A stretch of DNA of 64,000 bases from Chitinophagaceae bacterium (lineage in GTDB: Bacteria > Bacteroidota > Bacteroidia > Chitinophagales > Chitinophagaceae): NCBI GenBank assembly GCA_013140985.1, contig JABFRU010000013.1:1-64000 (forward strand), in the 5' to 3' direction. The notes under the pieces were generated by a model. It was not told where the DNA came from and made no database searches. It saw nothing but the letters and a program-made list of their open reading frames with translations. Positions 45,055-53,619 of the stretch are shown piece by piece. Position numbers and translations under genes: made by a program. How positions within the stretch are numbered: the first letter of the stretch is position 1; each line of letters opens with the position of its first letter.

Positions 45055-46075
45055 ATGAAGAAGCTATTCTTTTTTTTACTGACATTTATAACCTGCCAAG
45101 CCATAACTGCACAAAACGTAGGCATTGGCACCACCAATCCCAATGCCAGTGCACAGTTGGATGTGGCAAGCACCAATAAGGGCCTGCTATTACCAAGGAT
45201 GACATCCAGTAACCGGGTATTGATTTCAAACCCCGCAAATGGGTTGATTGTGTATGATACCACATTTAACAGACTTTACCAGTACCAGGATGGCGTATGG
45301 CGTTACCTTATCAACAATACGTATTGGGTGCAGTCATCTACCCGTAACTGGGTGTATAATACGGGTGATAGTGTTGGCATCGGTACATCTTTGCCTACAC
45401 AACGCCTAGATGTAAACGGCAACATACGGAGCCGGGATGATGTATTGGCTGATGGTAATGTGGTTGCCGCAAACCTCAATACATCGGGAAATCTAACTGC
45501 GGCTGGAAATATTTCAGCTGCCGGTACTTCATTGCTGACGGGAAATATTACCACTAATGGCGATTTAATAGTTAATAACTCAGGAGCCATATTACAATTA
45601 AGGGATGGAAGCAATGTAAACACAGGGTACTTTCAGTTGTCAGGAGATAATGTACGAATGGGTACCAACAGCGGCAATACAACCGGCAACCTGATAATAC
45701 GGATGAACGCAAATGACAGGGTAACAATTAACCCTTCAGGCGATATTGACCTGGATGGAAAAAATTACAAGGTCTGCCGTTACAGGGCCCAGTTCCCTGG
45801 TACCAATATGCTTTGGCTTAATAAACTCTACAGGAGCTATGCTTAATGGAACCAGTAATTTTTCAGTAACAAGGTTAAGTGAAGGCCGCTACCAGATTAC
45901 TTGTACAGATATGCAGATTTACTGTGTGATATTGGCAACTACCATAAATCCTGACAGGATTCTTGGAGCTATTCAAACCGGGCAGACAACTTTTGAAGTA
46001 CGCATAAACAGCGTTTCCATACAGAGTGCACCTCGGGATGAAATCTTTTCGTTCCTGGTTTACAGGCCAGGCTAA
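45055..46075 (+). pseudogene. VGIG-type surface protein (paralogue 3), frameshifted in an A6 run
   Basis: The first frame (45055-45846) has a signal peptide (KKLFFFLLTFITCQAITA), the same N-terminal module as paralogue 2 and VGIGTSLPTQRLDVNGNI. At 45759-45764 six A occur; after it the frame reads NYKVCRY and soon stops. Removing one A gives GKITRSAVTG, matching GKITRSSVTG of paralogue 2, and the frame stays open to 46075 with a C-terminal domain (SNFSVTRLSEGRYQITCTD). The intact product would have about 339 residues. The break may be a true mutation, a phase-variable switch or a sequencing error in the homopolymer. Confidence 0.8.
45139..45293 (+). repeat. Near-identical tract shared by paralogues 3 and 2
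   Basis: Second copy of the 155-base tract at 43531-43685 (two mismatches), in direct orientation about 1.6 kb apart. Confidence 0.8.
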
Positions 46076-46379
46076 TAAATTAAGGACAATGAAAAGTAAA
46101 AACTATAATAGTCGGGGAACTGAAAAGTAGCATTTACCTTTTTTACTTTATTGTGTAGGGGCTTTAAATAATAATGATTGAGGTTTGATTTGTGAATTGA
46201 AAAAATTTTGATGAATAAAAATAATAGTTAAGGCCCTGATTTTAAAAACAGCATCAATCATTTTTCAACTGCTAAATTTTTTCGTATAAAAAAATTTATA
46301 GCAGTACGGCTAAAGAGTTAAAATAGAAAAGCCGGCAACGCTGTTTTGAGTTGCCGGCTTTTTACTGTACAACCGGTGA
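46076..46379. other. AT-rich gap between paralogue 3 and mdh
   Basis: About 300 bases of AT-rich sequence; the only recognisable element is the two-way terminator at 46331-46364. Confidence 0.4.
46331..46364. terminator. Two-way intrinsic terminator at the end of mdh
   Basis: GCCGGCAA and TTGCCGGC form a perfect 8-bp stem with a 12-base loop, followed by TTTTT on the plus strand and TTTTCTATTTT on the minus strand. Confidence 0.8.
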
Positions 46380-47309
46380 TTACAACGATTTCAGCACATC
46401 ATTCATGCTCCTCACTGCATCGGCGCTTTTATTAAAAGCAGCCTGCTCGGTATCGTTCAGTTTAAAGTCAAGAATTTTCTCCCAGCCATTCTTTCCGATG
46501 ATAACAGGAACACCGAGGCAAATATCTTTTTGCCCGTATTCACCATTGAGAGAAACACAACAGGTAAATAATTTTTTCTCATCTCTTACAATGCTTTCTA
46601 CCAAAGCAGCACCGGCTGCGCCGGGTGCATACCATGCTGATGTACCGATCAATGCAGTTAATGTTGCTCCGCCTACCATGGTGTCTTTTACAATTTTCTC
46701 CTGCTGTTCTGCAGATAAGAAATTTGTAACAGGAGCACTGTTCCATGTGGCCAAACGGATAAGAGGAATCATGGTAGTATCGCCATGTCCGCCGACAACA
46801 ACAGCATTCAGATCAGCAGGTGAACAACCGAGATGTTGGCTCAATTGATATTTAAAACGGCTGCTGTCCAATGTGCCGCCCATTCCAATAATTCTATTCT
46901 TCGGAAGACCGGTTGATGTCAATGCAAGGTAGGTCATTGTATCCATTGGGTTGCTGATAACAATGATGATGGCATTGGGTGAATGTTTCAGAATATTTTC
47001 GCAAACAGTTTTTACAATGCCTGCATTCGTGCCGATCAGTTCTTCTCTTGTCATACCCGGTTTGCGGGGAATGCCTGAAGTGATAACAACAACATCGCTG
47101 CCTGCAGTTTTAGCATAATCATTTGTGCTGCCGGTGATCTTTGTATCAAAGCCAAGAAGTGTGGCAGTCTGCATCATGTCCTGTGCTTTGCCTTCGGCAA
47201 GACCTTCTTTGATGTCGAGCAATACAAGTTCATTACAAAGTTCTTTGCGGGCAATATTGTCTGCACAAGTAGCGCCAACTGCACCGGCGCCAACAACAGT
47301 TACTTTCAT
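46380..47309 (-). CDS. mdh: Malate dehydrogenase
   Basis: A 309-residue LDH/MDH-family enzyme. The NAD-binding motif GAGAVGATCADNIA, LLDIKEGLAEGKAQDM (Asp selects NAD), SGIPRKPGMTREEL with the substrate arginine, ISNPMDTMTY, and the catalytic His in VVGGHGDTTMIPL are all present, typical of the LDH-like MDH type. It interconverts malate and oxaloacetate in the TCA cycle. The promoter -7 element TACCTTTG is at 47354-47347. A remnant of its 3' end lies 1.6 kb away. Confidence 0.94.
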   Translation of the reverse strand: MKVTVVGAGAVGATCADNIARKELCNELVLLDIKEGLAEGKAQDMMQTATLLGFDTKITGSTNDYAKTAGSDVVVITSGIPRKPGMTREELIGTNAGIVKTVCENILKHSPNAIIIVISNPMDTMTYLALTSTGLPKNRIIGMGGTLDSSRFKYQLSQHLGCSPADLNAVVVGGHGDTTMIPLIRLATWNSAPVTNFLSAEQQEKIVKDTMVGGATLTALIGTSAWYAPGAAGAALVESIVRDEKKLFTCCVSLNGEYGQKDICLGVPVIIGKNGWEKILDFKLNDTEQAAFNKSADAVRSMNDVLKSL

Positions 47310-47346
47310 TATAGATTAATTTATAATTGAAGAAATATTTTCGGCG

Positions 47347-47354
47347 CAAAGGTA
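47347..47354 (-). promoter_or_regulatory. -7 element of mdh
   Basis: The minus strand reads TACCTTTG (TAnnTTTG match), 37 bases before the ATG at 47309. No clear -33 TTTG. Confidence 0.5.
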
Positions 47355-47390
47355 GCAGGAAACAGGGTAGTGCTGAAGATGAACGAAATT

Positions 47391-47891
47391 TTATTTTTCC
47401 AGCTCTATTAATACTTTTTCCATCGGCATCGAGCCTGCAAACACCGAGATAAGTTCCCCTTTCTTATCATAAAAAGCAAGGAAGGGTAGATTCCTGACAT
47501 TGTAAAAGGAAAAAAGAAAGAATTGCGGGTCCTGTCCCATAATGATATTCTTATATTGTGCCAGTCCGTATCTTTCCCTAAAAGCCATCATGTCGGCATA
47601 AGGTCTTGTAGTGATCATTACGATAGTTACTTTTTCAAATTTCTCAATGTTCTTTACTATTTCTTCGGTCTCATGCTGGCAATGATCACAATCGGGACTA
47701 AAAAGCATCAGCATAACAGCTTTCTTTTTTGGCAGATCATCCTTGATAGTACCGGTAGTACTGTCAACCAGCAATAATTTTACCGGGGGAAAGTTGGGAA
47801 ACTTTTTATAGGGCGGTTGAATACTATCGGTTTGAGAAAGGGTAGTAATGGATATTATCAGCGATACCAAAAGCAAGGGTCTCTTTTTCAT
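47391..47891 (-). CDS. Exported thioredoxin-fold protein (TlpA/AhpC-like)
   Basis: A 166-residue protein with signal peptide (RPLLLVSLIISITTLS). The redox motif is CDHC in MLFSPDCDHCQHETEEI, followed by the thioredoxin-fold cis-proline segment RNLPFLAFYDKKGEL. It is probably a periplasmic thiol-disulfide protein. The -7 element TATCTTTG (47903-47896) ends 4 bases before the ATG, so the transcript should be leaderless or nearly so. Confidence 0.8.
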   Translation of the reverse strand: MKKRPLLLVSLIISITTLSQTDSIQPPYKKFPNFPPVKLLLVDSTTGTIKDDLPKKKAVMLMLFSPDCDHCQHETEEIVKNIEKFEKVTIVMITTRPYADMMAFRERYGLAQYKNIIMGQDPQFFLFSFYNVRNLPFLAFYDKKGELISVFAGSMPMEKVLIELEK

Positions 47892-47895
47892 AACT

Positions 47896-47903
47896 CAAAG
47901 ATA
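47896..47903 (-). promoter_or_regulatory. -7 element of the thioredoxin-fold gene
   Basis: TATCTTTG on the minus strand with only AGTT between it and the ATG. Confidence 0.5.
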
Positions 47904-47989
47904 TTGTTCCTCATTAAACAGACCTATTGACGTTTCTTTTCTTTGAAGAGTTGTTCAATATAAGATCGGTTCTTTTGATCGATTTTCCT

Positions 47990-48020
47990 TTTGCCATCAG
48001 CCGTCGCTGCCTTATCTTTG
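47990..48020 (+). promoter_or_regulatory. Promoter of efp
   Basis: TTTG at 47990-47993 and TATCTTTG at 48013-48020 with a 19-base spacer, a full consensus match. The ATG at 48047 follows 26 bases later. Confidence 0.7.
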
Positions 48021-48046
48021 CCGCCTCAAAAAATAAACATTTTAAA

Positions 48047-48613
48047 ATGGCAAATACAGCAGATATAAGCAGGGGTTTGATCATCAACCTGGATGGCAGC
48101 CTCTACACTGTAGTGGAGTTTGGAGAAAATAAAACAGCCCGTGCGGCAGCAAAAGTGTGGGCAAAACTGAAAGGGGTAGATAACAGCCGCTCCATTGAAA
48201 AAACATGGAACTCCGGCGACACTATTTTTCCTGTAAGAGTGGAAAGACGTTATTACCAATTCCTTTATAAAGACGATACGGGGTATAATTTCATGGATAA
48301 TCAAACCTTTGAGCAGATAGCATTGCAGGAGGCTACTATCGATGCCCCGCAATATTTGAAAGAAGGACAGGAAGTAGGAGTGCTGATCAATACCGAGAAT
48401 GACCAGGTTCTTGGCGCTGAACTTCCCGATAAAATTGTTTTGAAGATTGTATATACTGAACCTGGCTTAAGAGGTGATACTGCTACCCGTACTTTAAAAC
48501 AAGCTACATTGGAAACCGGCGGTATAATAGGAGTGCCTTTATTTGTAAATGAAGGAGAACTGATTCGTATCAACACCAAGACAGGGGAATATGTAGAAAG
48601 AGTAAAAGAATGA
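48047..48613 (+). CDS. efp: Elongation factor P with arginine-tip loop
   Basis: A 188-residue EF-P of standard length; the ATG at 48047 gives the canonical start MANTADISRGL, and the promoter at 47990-48020 excludes longer forms. KOW domain and two OB domains are present (NFMDNQTFEQIAL; the family C-terminus with EPGLRGDTATRTLKQATLETG). EF-P relieves ribosome stalling at polyproline. The tip of the first domain, usually PGKG with modified Lys34, here reads NKTARAAAK with Arg at position 32, like the EarP-rhamnosylated EF-Ps (KSGRNAA). It is followed by a terminator and by accB/accC. Confidence 0.93.
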   Translation: MANTADISRGLIINLDGSLYTVVEFGENKTARAAAKVWAKLKGVDNSRSIEKTWNSGDTIFPVRVERRYYQFLYKDDTGYNFMDNQTFEQIALQEATIDAPQYLKEGQEVGVLINTENDQVLGAELPDKIVLKIVYTEPGLRGDTATRTLKQATLETGGIIGVPLFVNEGELIRINTKTGEYVERVKE

Positions 48614-48630
48614 TCAACCTGATTTAATGG

Positions 48631-48669
48631 AAAATGGCCTGAAATCACCCGGTTTTAGGCCATTTTTAT
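48631..48669 (+). terminator. Intrinsic terminator of efp
   Basis: AAATGGCCT and AGGCCATTT pair around an 18-base interval whose AAA/TTT ends extend the stem; a T-rich tail follows. Confidence 0.7.
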
Positions 48670-48815
48670 TGAATTTTGATTCATTTCCGGCCAAAAATGG
48701 CTAAAATCATTGAGTTTCTGATTGTGATTTCATTACCTTAGCCCCGTCCCGCAATTAAACATAAGCCGGGATTTTTTTCACTAAAACCAAAACCCTCCCA
48801 CATAAATTGAAAAAC

Positions 48816-49301
48816 ATGGATTTTAAACAAATTCAGGAGTTGATCAAAATGGTCAACAAATCCAATATTGGAGAACTTACTATTGAGCAAAAAGATTTTA
48901 GGGTAACTATTAAGCAGAAAGAAGAGCATATTACACAGGTAATGTCTGCTACACCAGTACATGCAGCTCCGGTGCAGGTAGCTGCCCCTCAACCAACTGC
49001 TGCTTCACAGCCGGCTTCGTATGCTGAAAAACCGAAAGCAGCAGACACTGCGGCATCTAATCTTGTAACAATTAAAAGCCCGATGATCGGAACTTTCTAC
49101 CGCAAGTCGGCGCCCGATAAACCAAATCTTGCAGATGTTGGCACTGATATTAATCCGGGCCAGGTGGTTTGTATCATTGAAGCCATGAAACTTTTTAATG
49201 AGATCGAGAGTGAAGTAAAAGGTAAGATCGTAAAAGTGTTGGTAGAAGATGCTTCGCCGGTAGAGTATGATCAGCCGTTGTTCCTCGTTGAGCCGGCATA
49301 A
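48816..49301 (+). CDS. accB: Biotin carboxyl carrier protein of acetyl-CoA carboxylase
   Basis: A 161-residue protein. The helical start DFKQIQELIKMVNKSNIGEL, an Ala/Pro-rich linker (HAAPVQVAAPQPTAASQ) and a C-terminal biotinyl domain with EAMKLFNEI (biotinylated Lys125) are typical of AccB. The ATG at 48816 is chosen; a TTG at 48807 would add three residues. accC follows after 58 bases, the usual accBC pair. Confidence 0.95.
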   Translation: MDFKQIQELIKMVNKSNIGELTIEQKDFRVTIKQKEEHITQVMSATPVHAAPVQVAAPQPTAASQPASYAEKPKAADTAASNLVTIKSPMIGTFYRKSAPDKPNLADVGTDINPGQVVCIIEAMKLFNEIESEVKGKIVKVLVEDASPVEYDQPLFLVEPA

Positions 49302-49359
49302 TTCAAAAGCAATAGCTTTCTCTTTTGAAGTATTAATTATTCATCATTAATTACTAATT

Positions 49360-50697
49360 GTGTTCAAGAAAATACTAATTGCTAATCGTGGAGAGATTGC
49401 CCTTCGGGTTATCCGCACGGCAAGAGAAATGGGTATTAAAACTGTAGCTGTTTATTCTACTGCCGACAGGGATAGCCTTCATGTAAAATTTGCTGATGAA
49501 GCCGTGTGTATCGGCCGGCCACAAAGCTCCGATTCATATCTAAATGTGGCACACCTGATGGCTGCTGCTGAGATCACCAATGCAGATGCAGTGCATCCCG
49601 GGTATGGTTTTTTGGCAGAGAATGCAAAGTTTGCACAGATATGTAATGATCATGGAATAAAATTCATTGGCCCTACTCCCGATATGATCAATTCTATGGG
49701 AGATAAGATCACTGCAAAGGAAACAATGATCAAAGCAGGAGTGCCTGTCGTTCCTGGTGGACAGGGATTGTTGCAAAGTGTAGATGAGGCAAAAGGGCTT
49801 GCAAAAGATATGGGGTATCCTGTTATTTTGAAAGCAACAGCCGGAGGTGGTGGAAAAGGAATGCGTATAGTATGGGAAGAAAGCGAAGTAGAAAAAGCGT
49901 ATGATACTGCGAAAGCAGAAGCGGCTGCATCATTTAAGAATGATGGCATTTACATGGAAAAATTTGTAGAAGAGCCAAGACATATAGAGATACAGGTGGC
50001 CGGCGACCAGTACGGCACTGTTTGTCATTTGAGTGAAAGAGATTGTTCTATTCAGCGCCGTCATCAAAAACTGGTGGAAGAATCACCTTCACCTTTTATG
50101 ACAGATGAGTTGAGATACAAAATGGGCGAAGCTGCCAAGAAAGCTGCGCAAGCTATCAACTATGAAAGTGTGGGCACTATTGAATTTTTAGTTGACAAGC
50201 ACCGCAATTTCTATTTCATGGAAATGAACACCCGGATACAGGTGGAACATTGTGTAACAGAAGAAGTGATCAATTATGATCTTATCAAAGAACAGATCAA
50301 GATCGCCATGGGTGAGAAAATATCCGGCGCTGATTATATCCCGGAGAATCATGCTATCGAATGCCGCATCAATGCAGAAGATCCTTATAATGATTTTCGT
50401 CCTTCACCGGGCAAGATAACTGTACTGCATCAACCCGGTGGTCATGGTGTGAGAGTGGACAGTCATGTATATGCCGGGTATGTGATACCTCCTTATTATG
50501 ATTCAATGATCGGCAAGCTGATCACTGTAGCCCAGACAAGACAGGAAGCGATACAAACTATGTACCGGGCATTAAGTGAATATGTGATTGAAGGAGTAAA
50601 GACAACTATTCCTTTTCATTTGCAATTAATGCAGGACGAACGTTTCCGCAGTGGTGATTTCAATACTAAATTCCTCGAAGGGTTTGAGTTGAAGTAA
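49360..50697 (+). CDS. accC: Biotin carboxylase
   Basis: A 445-residue ATP-grasp enzyme with GTG start. Motifs: [20 protein letters not shown], the ATP-binding loop [29 protein letters not shown], and [15 protein letters not shown]. It carboxylates biotin on AccB using bicarbonate and ATP. Together with AccB here and AccA at 23451 it forms acetyl-CoA carboxylase. The stop is followed at once by a word-iterated inverted repeat. Confidence 0.96.
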   Translation: MFKKILIANRGEIALRVIRTAREMGIKTVAVYSTADRDSLHVKFADEAVCIGRPQSSDSYLNVAHLMAAAEITNADAVHPGYGFLAENAKFAQICNDHGIKFIGPTPDMINSMGDKITAKETMIKAGVPVVPGGQGLLQSVDEAKGLAKDMGYPVILKATAGGGGKGMRIVWEESEVEKAYDTAKAEAAASFKNDGIYMEKFVEEPRHIEIQVAGDQYGTVCHLSERDCSIQRRHQKLVEESPSPFMTDELRYKMGEAAKKAAQAINYESVGTIEFLVDKHRNFYFMEMNTRIQVEHCVTEEVINYDLIKEQIKIAMGEKISGADYIPENHAIECRINAEDPYNDFRPSPGKITVLHQPGGHGVRVDSHVYAGYVIPPYYDSMIGKLITVAQTRQEAIQTMYRALSEYVIEGVKTTIPFHLQLMQDERFRSGDFNTKFLEGFELK

Positions 50698-50781
50698 AGT
50701 TTAAAAGTTTCGGGGTTTAAAGTTTTAAAAGTTTGGCATAGCAACTTTTAAACGCTTGAACCTTTAAACCCTTAAACCTTT
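50698..50781. repeat. Word-iterated inverted repeat (GTTTAAA word, short loop)
   Basis: The left arm repeats (A)AGTTT(AAA) five times (50698-50735) and the right arm the complement (TTTTAAAC, TTGAACC, TTTAAACCC, TTAAACC; 50746-50780) around a loop CATAGCAA. Same word as the elements at 2041 and 10557 but without their core. Confidence 0.65.
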
Positions 50782-50808
50782 CTTGTATCTTCCCGTAAAA
50801 TATCCACC

Positions 50809-53616
50809 ATGCGGAAACTTTCTTTTGCTGTTTTTTTATTGTTGATCACCGGTTATTTACCGGCACAACAATTTGGTGGCAATCCTTCTTCACAAAAATG
50901 GAAACAGATCAATACCGATACAGCAAGGATCATTTTTCCACCCGGCCTTGACAGCCAGGCGAACCGCATTGCTTCCATCATACATTATTTGCAAAAAGAA
51001 AAACCTGTTTCGCTGGGTGATAAGCTGAAGAAGGTAAATATTGTTTTACAAAACCAAACAACTATTTCGAATGCTTATGTTGGTCTCGGTCCTTTTCGAA
51101 GCGAGTTTTATTTAACTCCTTTTGCCGGTAATTTTGACCAGGGAAGTATCTCATGGCCCGATCAATTAGCCTTGCATGAATACCGCCATGTGCAGCAGTT
51201 CAATAATTTCAAAAATGGGTTGAGTAAAGTTGCTTATACATTATTTGGTGATGATGGACTTTCATTAGCTATAAATGCAGCAATTCCCGATTGGTTCTAT
51301 GAAGGAGATGCAGTATATAACGAAACTGTTTTATCAAAACAGGGCAGGGGCAGGCTCCCGTTATTTACCAATGCATATCCATCCTTGTGGCAGGCCGGAA
51401 AAAAATATTCATGGATGAAACTCCGCAATGGTTCGATGAAAGATTATGTACCTAATCATTATAATCTTGGTTACCTGCTGGTGAATTATGGCCGGCAAAA
51501 ATATGGGTCGGATTTCTGGACAAAAGTTACACAGGATGCCAGTGCATTCAAAGGATTGTTCTATCCTTTTCAAACAGCGATAAAAAAACATACGGGGCTT
51601 GATTATACAACATTCAGGGAGGAAGCTTTGGAGTCATACAAAACGACGGTCGAAAAAGTAGTACCGGGCGATAAAGATTTTTTGTTGCCCATAAAAAAAA
51701 ATTATGTCACCAGCTATTACTTTCCTTATGATACCGGCGATAGTTCATTGCTATACCTGAAGTCAAGCCAGCGTCATCGTCCTGCTTTTTATATCAAAGA
51801 TGCATCCGGTGAACATAAATTGAAAATAAGAGATATTTCCATTGATGAACAGTTCAGTTATCGCAATGGCAAGGTGGTGTATGCTTCTTATGAATCAGAT
51901 GCCCGTTGGAGCTGGTTAGATTATAGTGTGATCAAAGTGTTGGATGTGCAAACAGGCCAGCAAAGAAGACTTACACATAAATCGAAATATTTTACTCCTG
52001 ATATTTCCAATGACGGTACAAAAGTAGCCGCTGTGCAAAACAGCAGCGATGGTAAAAGCGAATTGCATATTCTGAATGCACAGGATGGGCAAGTGATAAG
52101 TACTATTCGTTCATCAGAGATTAGTTTGTTCACCGATCCTAAATTCATTGATGAAAACTCCCTGGTAACAGCTGTCAGGTTGAAAGATGGGAAAATGGCA
52201 TTGGCCATTGCTGAAATTTCTACCGGCATCATCACACGGCTTACCTTGCCTTCCTATAATGTGGTCGGGTATCCTTCTGTGAATAATGGCAAGATCTATT
52301 TTACTGCCACTTACAATGGTAATGACGATGTTTTTGTATTGCGGATGGAGGATAAAAAAATAGGAAGAATCACCAGCGGACCACTGGGAAATTATTTTGT
52401 GAATGCAGGTAGCGGGAAAATAACATGGTCAGCTTTTACAGCAGAAGGCTACCAGCTAAAACAAAAAGATGAAAAAGATATAGACTGGGAAGAAGTAAGT
52501 ATCGCCATGCAGGAAACACTTGCCGAAAAAATGCCTGTTTCGCACAGTAGTCAAACCGGTGATGTTTTAGTAAGTAGTACCCCTCAAAGAAATTTTCCAG
52601 TAAAAAATTATAGCAAAGGAACAGGGTTGCTGAACTTTCATAGCTGGCGGCCTTATTACGAGGATCCGATCTTTACCTATACACTTTATGGGAAGAACGT
52701 CCTGAATACCATGCAGACCGAACTCTACTATCTATATAATGATAATGAAAAGACAAGCGCCGTTGGTTTTAATGCAGTGTATGGAGGATGGTTCCCTTTT
52801 ATAGATGTTGGCACCGAATATACATTTGATGTGGAGCAGCAAATAAATCCAAATCTGACAAGACGCTGGAATCAATTGAACTCGCATGCAGGTCTTATCA
52901 TCCAGTTAAATCCTGTCAGCGGCAAGACGTATAAGAATTTCAGCATTGGCAGTTATTATGTCCTGCGTAATGAATTTAATAAGGATATTTTCAAGGATTC
53001 TGTTGGCAACACATCATTCAGCTACCTCCAGCATTTTTTAACATGGGGCCAGCATGTACAGCAGGCAGTACAGCATATTTACCCGAGGGCAGGTTATGCT
53101 TTGTCACTCACACAACGGCATGCTGTTACACATTATAAAGGTTACCAGTTCCTGGGTAACGGAACCATTTATGCTCCGGGTTTTCTTTCTAATCACAGTC
53201 TTGTATTCACAGGTTCTTTCCAGCAAAGGGATACACTTAACCAGGTTGGTTTCAGTAACCGCTTTGCTTATTCGAGAGGATATGTTGGAAGATATTTTTC
53301 AAGGATGTGGCGCTTGTCAGCCAATTATAGTTTTCCATTGTGGCATCCTGACTGGGGCGTTGGAAATATTTTATATATCCAGCGGATACGGGCCAATGCT
53401 TTTTATGATTTTACAAAAGTATATTCAAGGGATAAGACACAAACAGCCGATCAGCGGAGTGTGGGCGGAGAGATCTATTTCGATACCAAATGGTGGAATC
53501 AATATCAACTGACATTTGGTTTTAGAGTGAGCCGTGTATTGGACCAGGACCAGTTTGATGGTTTCCGGGGAACCATATTTGAATTCATTATGCCGGTAAA
53601 TATCATACCCAGATAA
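50809..53616 (+). CDS. Exported HEXXH protein with beta-propeller and barrel-like C-terminus
   Basis: A 935-residue protein with signal peptide (LSFAVFLLLITGYLPA). Residues 40-250 resemble a gluzincin peptidase (peptidase-MA type): HEYRH at 123-127 and Glu165 in WFYEGDAVYNE as third zinc ligand. A TolB-like six-bladed propeller (about 290-560) follows, with blade motifs such as 'PDISNDGTKVAAVQNSSDGKSELHI' split across strands. The last 300 residues alternate aromatic and polar residues and end 'FEFIMPVNIIPR', as outer-membrane beta-barrels do. A membrane-anchored surface protease is the likeliest role; activity unproven. Confidence 0.72.
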   Translation: MRKLSFAVFLLLITGYLPAQQFGGNPSSQKWKQINTDTARIIFPPGLDSQANRIASIIHYLQKEKPVSLGDKLKKVNIVLQNQTTISNAYVGLGPFRSEFYLTPFAGNFDQGSISWPDQLALHEYRHVQQFNNFKNGLSKVAYTLFGDDGLSLAINAAIPDWFYEGDAVYNETVLSKQGRGRLPLFTNAYPSLWQAGKKYSWMKLRNGSMKDYVPNHYNLGYLLVNYGRQKYGSDFWTKVTQDASAFKGLFYPFQTAIKKHTGLDYTTFREEALESYKTTVEKVVPGDKDFLLPIKKNYVTSYYFPYDTGDSSLLYLKSSQRHRPAFYIKDASGEHKLKIRDISIDEQFSYRNGKVVYASYESDARWSWLDYSVIKVLDVQTGQQRRLTHKSKYFTPDISNDGTKVAAVQNSSDGKSELHILNAQDGQVISTIRSSEISLFTDPKFIDENSLVTAVRLKDGKMALAIAEISTGIITRLTLPSYNVVGYPSVNNGKIYFTATYNGNDDVFVLRMEDKKIGRITSGPLGNYFVNAGSGKITWSAFTAEGYQLKQKDEKDIDWEEVSIAMQETLAEKMPVSHSSQTGDVLVSSTPQRNFPVKNYSKGTGLLNFHSWRPYYEDPIFTYTLYGKNVLNTMQTELYYLYNDNEKTSAVGFNAVYGGWFPFIDVGTEYTFDVEQQINPNLTRRWNQLNSHAGLIIQLNPVSGKTYKNFSIGSYYVLRNEFNKDIFKDSVGNTSFSYLQHFLTWGQHVQQAVQHIYPRAGYALSLTQRHAVTHYKGYQFLGNGTIYAPGFLSNHSLVFTGSFQQRDTLNQVGFSNRFAYSRGYVGRYFSRMWRLSANYSFPLWHPDWGVGNILYIQRIRANAFYDFTKVYSRDKTQTADQRSVGGEIYFDTKWWNQYQLTFGFRVSRVLDQDQFDGFRGTIFEFIMPVNIIPR

Positions 53617-53619
53617 GAA

